A DNA stretch of 64,000 bases, from the NCBI RefSeq assembly GCF_007004735.1, contig NZ_SSNL01000005.1:496001-560000 (forward strand), given 5' to 3'. The position numbers and the translations under genes are program-made. The notes under the pieces were generated by a model. It did no database searches, was not told where the DNA came from, and saw only the letters and a list, made by a program, of their open reading frames with translations. Below are positions 1 to 9,260 of the stretch, one piece after another. Each line of letters begins with the position of its first letter. Positions within the stretch are counted from its first letter, which is position 1. This DNA is from Salinigranum halophilum. GTDB lineage: Archaea; Halobacteriota; Halobacteria; Halobacteriales; Haloferacaceae.

Positions 1-948
1 TACTTCCGTGGGGAAGGCCGCCCGCCACTCAACTCCGAGCGCATGACTGGTGGGACGCCCTTCGAGGAGGTCCAGACCATTCTGGACCAGCTCGACGACC
101 CGTGGCAGGAGGACGAAGACGATGCCCTCCTGCACAGCCTCGCCGACGACGGCCTCGTCGATGAGGATGACATCCCGGACATCATGGAGCTCCGTGATGT
201 CCTCGCGGCAGAACTCGACGAGGACAGAACTCCGCGGACGGAGTTCCGCGTCGCCCTTCGTGCGGCGTCCCCCGAGGTGCGAGAAGGGCTCGCCTGGCTA
301 CTCGCGTACCGTCCCAACACGGTGACCGCCACCAGCATGATCAGCCACGGGGTGGACGTCGACCGGTTCAACATGATGGTGTTCTTCGGAATGCCGCGTG
401 CCACTGCTGAGTACATCCAGTCCAGTTCCCGGGCTGGTCGCGCACACCCCGGGCTTGTGTTCAACATCCTCCACCCCATCCGGGAACGTGACCTGAGTCA
501 CTACCACTTCTTCGAGAAGTACCACCAGTTCCTCGACCGGCTCGTCGAACCCGTCTCGGTGAACCGATGGGCGAAGAACAGCGTCAAGCGGACGCAGCCG
601 GGGCAGTTCATGTCGCTCCTGCTTAACCACTACATGTACACCGACGACGGGGAGCTGATGTACTTCGGTGACCGGGCCGAAGAGTTCCTCTCGACGGTCG
701 ACGACGTCGACCTCGAGAACCTCCTCGTGGACATGTACGGTGGGTCGGAGGTCCCACCGGAGTTCAGCGACGACGTCCGGCAGCTCACCCGGAGTGCGAT
801 CTCCGAGGTCCAGTTGAGTGACCGACAGTGGACGAGCGAGCGCCTCCCCGGTCCTCCGATGCGGAGCCTGCGTGACGTCGACGAACAGCTCCCGATCGAT
901 CCTGAGTGGAAGTACAAGGACATCCTCAGCACCTACAACAACCGATAA
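1..948 (+). CDS. drmA: DISARM helicase DrmA, C-terminal part (gene runs off the left edge)
   Basis: The frame is open from base 1, so the 5' part, including the helicase motor's Walker motifs, lies outside the window. What remains is the second RecA-like lobe and tail of an SF2 helicase: a motif V-like stretch TSMISHGVDVDRFN and a motif VI-like stretch EYIQSSSRAGR. The tail is acidic and has no recognisable nuclease domain. It is followed after 2 nt by a DUF1998 gene and then a phospholipase D-type gene. That is the drmA-drmB-drmC core of DISARM, which is why I call DrmA rather than a generic helicase. DrmA is known as the DNA-loading/translocating subunit of this anti-phage system. The family call rests mainly on gene order, since the diagnostic N-terminus is not visible. 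Confidence 0.85.
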   Translation, partial: YFRGEGRPPLNSERMTGGTPFEEVQTILDQLDDPWQEDEDDALLHSLADDGLVDEDDIPDIMELRDVLAAELDEDRTPRTEFRVALRAASPEVREGLAWLLAYRPNTVTATSMISHGVDVDRFNMMVFFGMPRATAEYIQSSSRAGRAHPGLVFNILHPIRERDLSHYHFFEKYHQFLDRLVEPVSVNRWAKNSVKRTQPGQFMSLLLNHYMYTDDGELMYFGDRAEEFLSTVDDVDLENLLVDMYGGSEVPPEFSDDVRQLTRSAISEVQLSDRQWTSERLPGPPMRSLRDVDEQLPIDPEWKYKDILSTYNNR

Positions 949-950
949 CA

Positions 951-2909
951 ATGTCAATGGAACGTAGCAAGTCGCAGGTACTCTACCAGTTCCTGCCCGA
1001 GAACACGTTCGACTACAGCGGTCAGCGGGGCATCTGGAAGACCACGCGACTTGAGACGAGCGATGCGAGTGGTACCGTCAGCAAGGACTACATCCTCGGC
1101 CGCGTCCTCGCACGCATCCGAAACTGGGACGGGGGCCAGAACGGCTTCGTCTCGAACAACACCGACCACTACCACTTCGGCGTCCCCGAGGGTGTCCGGG
1201 CCGAACCGTTCCCCACGACCTACGAGTGCCAGAAGTGCGACAAAGCGCACGGGTACTACACCGCAGACGAGGTCAAGAACAACAACCCTGATCTCACCTG
1301 TGAGCGATCTGGCTGTAACGGGAACCTCGAACAGTACCAGTTCGTGAGTGTTCACACCTGCGGAGAAATCCGACGCCTCTACCCGCAGAAGTGCCCAAAC
1401 CACGGGGACCAGCACGTCATACTCAACCGCCGAAACAGTCAACGTGTCCGGAACTTCCACTGGAGCTGTGAGGTCGGTAACTGTTCATGGGACACTCCCA
1501 TCCGGAACTACCAGAACTGCAATTGCGACTACATGGCCCCCGAAGCAGAGGAGAATGACGGGATGTACACGACGGTCCACCGGGCCGGGAGCGTCTTCTA
1601 CCCCCACTACCTCTCGACAGTGAACCTGCACACCGCAGGCATCGGGCACCTCCGGAACTCTGAGGACGGAGCAAAGAGAGCGATCGCGAAGCTGTTCGGA
1701 CTGTCAGATGCCGGGTCGCTTCAGGACGTCAGTCTGCACCAGCGAACCGGCCAGGTCGAGGTAGACGACGAGAAGGTGGTGGAGATCTACACCACACACG
1801 ACGACATCACCACGCTCGACCAGGCACGTGAGCACCTCCGTGAACAGGGGACGCTGGAGAGCCAGACCATCCTCGAGCGTCTCGGCGAGACACTCGCTCT
1901 CGATACGGACGGCGAAACCTCCGAGCTCACCGAGGCTGGTGACGAGATTCTCCAGTACGTCCTCAGCCGCGAGTCGCTCACGACGGATACACTGGACGAA
2001 CTGGAATCGGACGCCCGGGACCGTGGGTTCACCGACAAAGCGGACCGCATCAACAGCTACCACGACGACCTGGAGGCGCTCGGATTCGACGACGTCCGCG
2101 TCATCGAGGACTTCCCTGTACAGACGTTCGTCTACGGGTACACCCGTGGCAGCCGTGAGGAAGGCGAAGCACGGATCAACGCGTTCTCACAGAGCGCGAG
2201 TGACGGTGACGGAACGCCGATCTTCGTCGACACGTCCGAAACAGAAGCGGTTCAGTTCGACCTAGACCCCGCACAGGTCCTGCTGTGGCTCGCACTCAAC
2301 ATCCCCGAGACGAGCGACCCGACCGCGGTGAACGGAGACATCGTCCTCCCAGAGGTCAGCGGCCGCGACGACGCTGCACTCGAGCACGCGAGAAGCGAAA
2401 TCGAATCGCTCTCCAGCGATGAGCAGTGGGCGTTCCTGCTCAATCACCTCGCGCCAGTCGAACGGTACGGCAAGTTCCAGACGGACCTCGACGATTCGGT
2501 CGAGGAGCAGGTCACAGAGCACGTGTTCCAGCTGGTCCACACGCTGAGTCACATCCTGCTGAAGCAGGCCAGTACCATCAGTGGATTCGACCGAACGAAC
2601 CTCAGCGAGTTCCTCTTCCCGCGCGCGCTCTCTGTCGTCATCTACGCGAATAACCGGGAAGAGTTCAACATCGGCGGGATGCACACGATGGTCGAACAGC
2701 AACTGGATAACCTCCTCGGACAGGCCGAAACGCACGGCAACGAGTGTGTGTACGACCCGGTCTGCTCACAGCGCGGTGGGGCCTGTCTCTCCTGCCTGCA
2801 CGTGAGTGAGATCAGCTGTTCGTACTTCAACCAAGTCCTCTCTCGGGACTTCCTGTTCGGGAGTCGACCGAACACTGACAAGGACATCGCCGGATACTGG
2901 ACACTGTAA
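951..2909 (+). CDS. drmB: DISARM protein DrmB (DUF1998)
   Basis: A 652-aa protein of the DUF1998 family, the partner that binds the DrmA helicase in DISARM. The N-terminal half has a zinc-finger-like set of cysteines (CQKC about 30 residues before a CERSGC motif). The C-terminus has the family's cysteine-rich block (CSQRGGACLSC followed by a Cys six residues later), preceded by a helix containing LVHTLSHILLKQA. The frame is open further upstream. I chose the ATG two bases after the drmA stop because an earlier start would overlap drmA by about 14 codons. The close spacing implies co-transcription and translational coupling with drmA. All cysteine clusters look intact. Confidence 0.9.
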   Translation: MSMERSKSQVLYQFLPENTFDYSGQRGIWKTTRLETSDASGTVSKDYILGRVLARIRNWDGGQNGFVSNNTDHYHFGVPEGVRAEPFPTTYECQKCDKAHGYYTADEVKNNNPDLTCERSGCNGNLEQYQFVSVHTCGEIRRLYPQKCPNHGDQHVILNRRNSQRVRNFHWSCEVGNCSWDTPIRNYQNCNCDYMAPEAEENDGMYTTVHRAGSVFYPHYLSTVNLHTAGIGHLRNSEDGAKRAIAKLFGLSDAGSLQDVSLHQRTGQVEVDDEKVVEIYTTHDDITTLDQAREHLREQGTLESQTILERLGETLALDTDGETSELTEAGDEILQYVLSRESLTTDTLDELESDARDRGFTDKADRINSYHDDLEALGFDDVRVIEDFPVQTFVYGYTRGSREEGEARINAFSQSASDGDGTPIFVDTSETEAVQFDLDPAQVLLWLALNIPETSDPTAVNGDIVLPEVSGRDDAALEHARSEIESLSSDEQWAFLLNHLAPVERYGKFQTDLDDSVEEQVTEHVFQLVHTLSHILLKQASTISGFDRTNLSEFLFPRALSVVIYANNREEFNIGGMHTMVEQQLDNLLGQAETHGNECVYDPVCSQRGGACLSCLHVSEISCSYFNQVLSRDFLFGSRPNTDKDIAGYWTL

Positions 2910-2952
2910 TCGGCTCCTAGCGTGTACGGCCACCGACTTATATAGAATTCAT

Positions 2953-3897
2953 ATGACTGACGACGAATCTGACTCGACGTGGTTGCCCCTTGCTATCGCC
3001 GAGTACGTCGATCGCGACGAGCAACTCCTCTCCCAGCTCGAAGGCCTGTTAGTCCTGTCTGGCGGCCGCGGTGAACTGGTGACGCCCGCAGAGATTGCGA
3101 ACAGAACAGATGTCTCCGTTGCCGCAACGACCGACACATTTCGACAGCTCTCACAGACTGACGCGGTCACTCGCGAGTCGTTCAGAACGAGTGTCGAGGA
3201 CAGCCCCTACCGGATCAACGTAGAGGTGTGCCGGAGGGTATTCGAGACAGCCCGCTACGCTGCGCGCAGTGTCAACGCATACGAAGCCCGTCAACCACCG
3301 GCGACAGAGGCAACGCCGCTGGTAACGTTCCCCGCTGACCCCGCCTTCGATGAGGTGAGCCCGACCTCGTTCGGGATGTCATGGCTGATGCCTACCCTTA
3401 CGCGACAGATCAAGAGGAGCAACACAACGATCACGCTGGTAGCACCGTTCTTCGAGAGAGACGGGTTCGCTCATCTCGAAGACGTGTTGCTTGCAGCCAT
3501 GGAGCGAGGTGTGTATATGAGGATAATTTCCCGGTATCTCACAGACACAGACTCGTACAACTACTCGGTCCTGAAGTCGTTCGCAGAGAGAGCGGATGAG
3601 CGCAACCTCGACCGGTCACTTCTCAGGTGTGTGGACTATACGCGCTGGAGTACTGGAACACCCTCGACACAACGTCGTCAAGATGGTGCTACCCCTGCGT
3701 TTACTCTACACGCCAAGATCATGCTCTTCGACGATAAAGCAGCGTACGTCGGGAGTGCGAACGTCACAGACTACGGATTTGAGCACTATCTCGAAACCGG
3801 TGTGCTCCTCGAAGGTCCACCCGTCGAGGGCTTCGTTGACCTCGTAAGCTTCCTACTGAACTCGGAGGCCGCGACAACGGTATCTCTAATTGATTAA
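2953..3897 (+). CDS. drmC: DISARM protein DrmC (phospholipase D-like)
   Basis: A 314-aa protein with one complete HKD motif near the C-terminus (LHAKIMLFDDKAAYVGSAN), typical of single-HKD PLD-fold nucleases that work as dimers. The centre (about residues 145-200) has the other half of the PLD fold, TLTRQIKRSNTTITLVAP. The N-terminal 90 residues look like a winged helix (TPAEIANRTDVSVAATTDTF). In DISARM, DrmC accompanies DrmAB and in some systems is dispensable. I start at the ATG at 2953; the frame extends upstream, but that would overlap drmB by about 35 codons. The 43-nt gap to drmB suggests the same transcript. An AT-rich TTATAT lies only 14 nt upstream, too close to be a leaderless promoter. 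Confidence 0.88.
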   Translation: MTDDESDSTWLPLAIAEYVDRDEQLLSQLEGLLVLSGGRGELVTPAEIANRTDVSVAATTDTFRQLSQTDAVTRESFRTSVEDSPYRINVEVCRRVFETARYAARSVNAYEARQPPATEATPLVTFPADPAFDEVSPTSFGMSWLMPTLTRQIKRSNTTITLVAPFFERDGFAHLEDVLLAAMERGVYMRIISRYLTDTDSYNYSVLKSFAERADERNLDRSLLRCVDYTRWSTGTPSTQRRQDGATPAFTLHAKIMLFDDKAAYVGSANVTDYGFEHYLETGVLLEGPPVEGFVDLVSFLLNSEAATTVSLID

Positions 3898-3970
3898 TAG
3901 GGTTTATTGAATATCTAAGTTCATGTGAATTGACAAAGCGCATCCGGTACTGTCTGCTACTGTTACGTTA

Positions 3971-3988
3971 TCAATATCAATATCAATA
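3971..3988 (+). repeat. Three tandem copies of TCAATA upstream of the DUF262 gene
   Basis: Three perfect head-to-tail copies of TCAATA lie in the 134-bp gap between drmC and the DUF262 gene, ending 14 bp before its TATA box. They could be a binding site for a regulator or a simple AT-rich spacer. Nothing more can be said from sequence. Confidence 0.6.
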
Positions 3989-4001
3989 TCGTATGAGGCA
4001 C

Positions 4002-4007
4002 TAATAT
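4002..4007 (+). promoter_or_regulatory. Probable TATA box of the DUF262-DUF1524 gene
   Basis: TAATAT is centred about 27 nt before the ATG at 4032. That is the spacing expected when a haloarchaeal gene is transcribed leaderless from its own promoter. It suggests the gene is not only read through from drmABC. Confidence 0.55.
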
Positions 4008-4031
4008 GTGCATCCTCTCTGACAGACCGGT

Positions 4032-6497
4032 ATGGCTGATGAAAATCGGACGCTCTACGATACCTACATTGATTACGACCACGTTGACCTCGATATAACA
4101 GCGGTTGCAGACCACGTCGCGATGCAGCAGATCGCGGGCGACAATTTCGAGATGGAAAAGAGAACGTTGGAAGAGATTCTCTCTGATCGGAGATTTAACG
4201 TTCCGGAATACCAGCGACTGTTTTCATGGAAAGAAAAGCACCATCGACAACTGTGGTCTGACCTCCAGCAGTTCGTGGAGGCCGATCTCGTCAAGGACTC
4301 CGACATCTCTGACGTGTTCTTTAGTTCGATGTACTTCGCTGTCGACAAAGACAGCAACACACACGAAATTATTGACGGCCAACAACGACTCACATCGGTC
4401 AACATCCTCTTACTCTCTATCCTCGAGGAACTCCGTGCCCTCAACGCCGAGTCGATCCGGCAGGAGACTGTCAGTCGACTACGGGATGGGAGTATCAAGC
4501 AGATTGAGTCCCTTCTCTACCGCTTCGAGAATCCGCTCAAGGGAGACGTCCCGCGTCTGTCTCTCAACAAGCACGATGATGACGACGACGCAGACCTAGG
4601 GTTCTTCGAGGCCCTCATGCTGGGGCCTGAAGCCCGACTAGAGTATCTCTGTTCAGACGAACGTGAATACGTCGACGGTCGCCGCGGTGATGCGACTAGA
4701 ATATCGGACCTCGTTGAGGAATTCCGAATTAGCGAACAAGTCGTCGAAGAACAAGACCCTGATACGTCCTCTTTCTCAAATTTCACGCCGGTATATGACT
4801 CGAACTGGCGATTGCTCGACGCCTACAACTTCTACAAAGACCGCGTTCAGGAGGTCGTTGATACGGCAGACGATACCGACAGCAAGGCGCTAGCGCTGAT
4901 TAATCTCGGGCACTACATCCAGAATTCGTATCACGTCGGCGAGTTCATTATCCGGAACGCGGCACCCGACTTCCGGATGCAAATCTTCAAGATTCTCAAC
5001 GACCGCGGGCTGGAACTCACCAAGATCGACCGTATCCGAGCGGCGGTCGTGAACGCGTTCTTCGATGCCGACGACCGACAAGAGTACGTGGATAAGTGGG
5101 AAGATATTGTGGTCGCATTCGCCACCGATGTCGATCAGATTGACGACTATCTCTCCGTCTACCTCAGCATCGTCGACCCCGAAATCGAGACGGTAGGTGA
5201 AGCCAGTGCGGAACTCACCAACGCGTTCGCGACGCGCAATCTCGAGTCCGATGTTCGTCCACGATTGCGCCATCCGGACGACGCTCGAGACTTCCTCGAC
5301 CATGCTCACGACCTCGTTCAGTACTACAAACACATCACTAATTCAGCGCTGGATCCTACCGACCTCGCTCTCACAGAGGCACACGAGAAATGCCAGGAGG
5401 TGCTGGTTCGTCTCAACGACCAGCGGATGAATCAGTGGCGTCCATTTGTTTTGGCGCTGTATCACCACACGGTGACGGACCCGACTGCGAGCGGTGAACA
5501 GCTCTACGAAGCACTGGACGCGGTCGAGAAACTCAATTTCAGACGGCTCCTCGTTGGGGAAGATCCGAACATCTTCCAAGAAATATTCATCGAAACCGTC
5601 CATCGATTCTCGCTTTCGCCCGAGAAAGAGGATCGTGAGAACGTGTACGGTGACTCGTGTCGCTATCTGATTGACGAGATGCGGTCGTCGAACCCGTCGA
5701 TGTTTTCAGATAGGTTCGTGGATATTGTCACTCAAGCACAGGCATGGAACCCTCAGACCGCGAAATTGTTGTTCGGGAAAGTCGCGAACGAACACTTCCG
5801 TGAGGACGGAATGTACGTCGAACGGCGTCTGAACATGGGAAGCATTCATCTCGAACACGTACTCCCACAGAGTCTGATACATGACGTTGACAACCCGATA
5901 TGGCTGACTGAATTCTTCCAACTCGAGGACAACGAGGTAGAGATCGCAGAAGCAATTCAGACCTATATCAAGTTGTGTCGCAGGGACGGCGAACTCGACG
6001 AGGACAAACGTCAACGTCGAGACAATATCAAGGAGTTTATTTCTCAGCGTTTTGTCAACGACCTCGGGAATTTCCTCCTGCTCCGCGACAGTGACAACAT
6101 CAAGGCGAGCAATCTCCATCTCGCCGAAAAAATGCCTCAGTACTTCGATACCGGGGAGGACTTCCGGAGCATCCTCCCGAACCGATATTTCACCGAAACA
6201 GAGGGAGTAGTGGACAGGGACAAACTCGAATCCCTACTTGAACAGTCTCAAGCAATCAAGGCAGGAGAGCGTGACCAGATTGATTCAGCCTTGGCAGACT
6301 ATTTCAATTCTCTTTGGACGTACGAGGCGTTGCAGGACAGACGTATCGGTCTTCTCGAGGATACACTCGATATTGTGGAGTTTGACCAGCTCGATGATGA
6401 GTTCGGACTCGCGTCCGATCGTGATGGAGTACGTGAACAGATCCGCACGCAGACTGAAGGGGAGTTTGTGAAACGCCTCTCGCTTCGGTCGCTCTGA
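4032..6497 (+). CDS. DUF262-DUF1524 protein (GmrSD/SspE-type nuclease) embedded in the DISARM locus
   Basis: An 821-aa protein. The N-terminal DUF262 domain (about residues 40-150) has VPEYQRLFSWKEKHHRQLW and the nucleotide-handling signature IDGQQRLTS. The C-terminal DUF1524 domain (about residues 590-700) has an HNH-like core, IHLEHVLPQSL, followed about 70 residues later by LGNFLLLRDSDNIKASN. This pairing is that of GmrSD type IV restriction enzymes and of SspE, where NTP binding controls DNA cleavage by the HNH-like domain. It is not a standard DISARM subunit, yet it sits between drmC and the methyltransferase on the same strand. By eye the gene is more AT-rich than its surroundings, which suggests separate acquisition. 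Its target (modified or phage DNA) cannot be read from sequence. Confidence 0.85.
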   Translation: MADENRTLYDTYIDYDHVDLDITAVADHVAMQQIAGDNFEMEKRTLEEILSDRRFNVPEYQRLFSWKEKHHRQLWSDLQQFVEADLVKDSDISDVFFSSMYFAVDKDSNTHEIIDGQQRLTSVNILLLSILEELRALNAESIRQETVSRLRDGSIKQIESLLYRFENPLKGDVPRLSLNKHDDDDDADLGFFEALMLGPEARLEYLCSDEREYVDGRRGDATRISDLVEEFRISEQVVEEQDPDTSSFSNFTPVYDSNWRLLDAYNFYKDRVQEVVDTADDTDSKALALINLGHYIQNSYHVGEFIIRNAAPDFRMQIFKILNDRGLELTKIDRIRAAVVNAFFDADDRQEYVDKWEDIVVAFATDVDQIDDYLSVYLSIVDPEIETVGEASAELTNAFATRNLESDVRPRLRHPDDARDFLDHAHDLVQYYKHITNSALDPTDLALTEAHEKCQEVLVRLNDQRMNQWRPFVLALYHHTVTDPTASGEQLYEALDAVEKLNFRRLLVGEDPNIFQEIFIETVHRFSLSPEKEDRENVYGDSCRYLIDEMRSSNPSMFSDRFVDIVTQAQAWNPQTAKLLFGKVANEHFREDGMYVERRLNMGSIHLEHVLPQSLIHDVDNPIWLTEFFQLEDNEVEIAEAIQTYIKLCRRDGELDEDKRQRRDNIKEFISQRFVNDLGNFLLLRDSDNIKASNLHLAEKMPQYFDTGEDFRSILPNRYFTETEGVVDRDKLESLLEQSQAIKAGERDQIDSALADYFNSLWTYEALQDRRIGLLEDTLDIVEFDQLDDEFGLASDRDGVREQIRTQTEGEFVKRLSLRSL

Positions 6498-6635
6498 TAA
6501 CGCTAAGACCCGATTCCCTGCAATCCGGTCACTGGGTCAATTTCTGTACCTCTACTTTGAGATGAGACACCATGAGCCGTGCTCAAGATGTGTTCCACCG
6601 GCTGCCTGAGTTTCCGGAACCGCATGACCAGGAGG

Positions 6636-6641
6636 TTTAAA
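6636..6641 (+). promoter_or_regulatory. Probable TATA box of the methyltransferase gene
   Basis: TTTAAA is centred 27 nt before the ATG at 6666. This is the leaderless-promoter spacing, and it also decides the start: a further ATG at 6579 would place the box inside the gene. Confidence 0.6.
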
Positions 6642-6665
6642 TCACACCACGCAGAAAGGGTACCT

Positions 6666-8909
6666 ATGTCCGGACCGGCCACTTCTTGCGGTTCTCCATC
6701 TGAGCAGGTGCGTTCTGCTCCAGAAGCTGAACGCACATTGCACAAACAGTTGCTTCTGGATAACCTCGATTTTCTCATAGATACACTGACCGCAGAGCAC
6801 GTTCGGCGTCAACAGCAGCCTCCTGCCGGCTGTCCCCGTGCCACCCCCGAAAACATCGCTCGAAATCAGTCCAAAAGCGGGGACCCCTGCCGGTACCACG
6901 CTATCCAAGCGGAGAGTAGCGAGCCTGACGGGGAGTGTCCATGTGGCGACCCGCTCATCGAAAGCGACGATCCACTTGACACCGTCGCTGCGGTCGTCCT
7001 TGGGAAACAGACGACATCCCCTTCAAAACGGTTCTTCGACCGGATTCCGAGGAAGACGGTAGCGAACCTTCGCGAGGAGTATGGGACTTGGGAAGACATC
7101 GCAGCGCTGGATCGGAAAGACCTGCATGAGGCAGTCTGTGCTGCCAGTCCTCGAAAGGGGGTAAGCACGGAACGGATCGATTGCTTGCAATTGCTACTTG
7201 AGGCAGTTCGTGAGACACGCTATACAGAGGGCACGACTCTTTGTAGTTTCTCAAGAGTCCAGTACTCAACCTATGTGACATTCCTCCAAACCCTTCCGAG
7301 GATCGGAGAGCAGGACGCGTGGTGGATACTTCAGACCGCATTTGACAAGCCAGTTTGGCCCGCAGACCCGCTGATTGATGAACTACTGGTCTCGCTGGGG
7401 TTGCTTGCTCCTGATCTCCCGCCAGAATCGACTGGTCGTCACACCGAACTCGAGGAGGAACTGATCGACCGCCACGTCCCTATTCTGTACCGAGCGCTCG
7501 CCACCCATGCTGTCAACTCGGACACCGCTAGCTGTGGTGATAACTGCGAAATACGGAAGTTCTTGCTAACATACCGGCTCGAGGAACAACAAAAGGAGTG
7601 TTATGGGCCTGTGGTCGTCGACCTGTTCGCCGGAGCAGGAGGATTGTCACACGGTCTTGCTCGGGCGGGATACGATATCCGGTGGGCGATTGATATCGAG
7701 CCCGATGCTGTTGCGACATACCGCCTGAACCATCCGGGGATTCCACATCAGAATGTGGTCTGTGGCGACGTGAGGGAAATCGATTTATTCGCAGCAATTC
7801 GGGAAGTGGCGCCCAATCCGGATCTTATCGTAGGGGGGCCTCCTTGTCAATCACTCTCCCAAGCAGGATACCGATCCCGTCGAGCGAAAGACGACGACTA
7901 CAGCGTGCTTGACGACGACCGGACATCCCTGTACACGAAATATGTCGAAGCTGTCGACGAGCTTCGTCCGAAGGCTATCGTGATGGAGAATGTGGAAGGT
8001 ATGGTCAACAAAGTCGGTGATACGGACGTACGCGTCATCGACTGGATAATTGAGGACTTAGAAGCTCTTGGTGAGAACGGAGAAGGGTATCAGGTCTGTT
8101 TCCGTCTCCAAGATATGACTGAGCTCGGAATTCCGCAGGAACGTGAACGTGTTCTGCTTGTCGGAATTCGGAACGATCTTGCCGTCAGTGAAAACGAGGC
8201 AGAGGACCTTCTGAATAATCTCAAGATAATAGATGACAATCGGACAATCCGACAGGGGTTGTCTGGACTTCCACGTCTACGTCGTGGGGAAGGTGGACGC
8301 GTCTTGGCAGAGATTGGCCGAGGGTCAAAAAGCCAGTACGTGAAGCAGAACGGCCTCCACAAGGGAACCGAGCTCTGCTTCAATCACCGGGCACGTGAAC
8401 ACCCGATGGAAAAAGATAGAATCCTGTTCGAGGAAGGGCTGCAGCCGGGAGACACTGGCTGGGACGTCAAGTACAATTCTGATGGGAAGTACGCCGAGTA
8501 TATTGAGTACGATGTGGGAACTGCCGACAATCCCCGCTTCCGAGACAAATATCGGAAACTCGAATGGTCGAAGCCATCACCGACAATAGTCGCTCACCTC
8601 GCTAAGGACGCGAATGGGTTTGTACTACCCGACTACTACGAATGCGCTCGTCCGGACCCTGAACGTGCAGATCCTAGGCGAAACCGAGGAATCACTCCCC
8701 GGGAGGCGGCGAGGTTGCAATCGTTCCCGGACCACTATATTTTTCTCGGGCCGTTTACCAGCTGGTTCCGTCAGATAGGGAATGCAGTACCTCCAGTAGC
8801 AGGAGAATTGATTGGTGAGGCTCTGCTGGTCATACTGGCCGATAATCTTGGGGAGATTGCTCCGAAGGGAAGGCGGTGTTCAGTCGCGGAGCTGGCATCT
8901 GACGATTGA
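6666..8909 (+). CDS. drmMII: Cytosine-5 DNA methyltransferase with N-terminal endonuclease III-like domain (DrmMII position)
   Basis: A 747-aa protein, long for the family. The C-terminal 430 residues hold an apparently complete C5 methyltransferase: motif I DLFAGAGG (about 319), motif IV GPPCQ with the catalytic Cys (about 391), motif VI MENVEG, motif VIII QERERV and motif X GNAVPP. Residues about 100-300 match the HhH-GPD fold of endonuclease III: DPLDTVAAVVLGKQTTS, then LPRIGEQDAWWILQTAF and PADPLID. The catalytic Lys position of EndoIII is Gln here, but the catalytic Asp is kept. The four-Cys iron-sulfur loop is reduced to CGDNC. The region before it has further Cys pairs. In DISARM the C5 methyltransferase protects self DNA. 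The start follows the TATA box at 6636. Confidence 0.85.
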   Translation: MSGPATSCGSPSEQVRSAPEAERTLHKQLLLDNLDFLIDTLTAEHVRRQQQPPAGCPRATPENIARNQSKSGDPCRYHAIQAESSEPDGECPCGDPLIESDDPLDTVAAVVLGKQTTSPSKRFFDRIPRKTVANLREEYGTWEDIAALDRKDLHEAVCAASPRKGVSTERIDCLQLLLEAVRETRYTEGTTLCSFSRVQYSTYVTFLQTLPRIGEQDAWWILQTAFDKPVWPADPLIDELLVSLGLLAPDLPPESTGRHTELEEELIDRHVPILYRALATHAVNSDTASCGDNCEIRKFLLTYRLEEQQKECYGPVVVDLFAGAGGLSHGLARAGYDIRWAIDIEPDAVATYRLNHPGIPHQNVVCGDVREIDLFAAIREVAPNPDLIVGGPPCQSLSQAGYRSRRAKDDDYSVLDDDRTSLYTKYVEAVDELRPKAIVMENVEGMVNKVGDTDVRVIDWIIEDLEALGENGEGYQVCFRLQDMTELGIPQERERVLLVGIRNDLAVSENEAEDLLNNLKIIDDNRTIRQGLSGLPRLRRGEGGRVLAEIGRGSKSQYVKQNGLHKGTELCFNHRAREHPMEKDRILFEEGLQPGDTGWDVKYNSDGKYAEYIEYDVGTADNPRFRDKYRKLEWSKPSPTIVAHLAKDANGFVLPDYYECARPDPERADPRRNRGITPREAARLQSFPDHYIFLGPFTSWFRQIGNAVPPVAGELIGEALLVILADNLGEIAPKGRRCSVAELASDD

Positions 8910-9260
8910 GATAGTGGTGCCTGATTCTATATTATCCGTGTCACAATCCACTCGACCAGCAGTATGTTGAGGGGTGCTTCAGCTCAAGGCGTCAGTGTCT
9001 CGAGGGCACACCAAGCATCTCTTGGCGAACGGAGGAATCGGGTCTCCCCGGCAACCTTGTGAGAGTATTGAGAGCTACGAGCACACGAGAGAACCACAGC
9101 CCGGTCGTGGCTGCGCGCGCAGCGGAGTCCTCGTGAGCATCGCGAACGAGGGCACGTGAGACGAGCAAAAGCGAGTCTCACGGAGCGAGCACGGAGCGGT
9201 GGGTGGGGAGGGGGGCGGGACCGTGGGTGGCGGGCACAAAAAGACGAGCAGCCGGCCCCC
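8910..9260. other. Gene-free stretch between the methyltransferase and TFB genes
   Basis: No coding signal is visible. The right half is rich in GAGCGA/GCGAG-type tracts and contains a hairpin, CGTGAGAC at 9155-9162 pairing with GTCTCACG at 9175-9182. Similar palindromes recur on the other side of the TFB gene. Confidence 0.6.

Noticed and set aside
2938-2944. TTATAT as drmC promoter
   Set aside because: Only 9-14 nt before the ATG, too close for a TATA box serving that start; drmC is probably read from the drmAB transcript.
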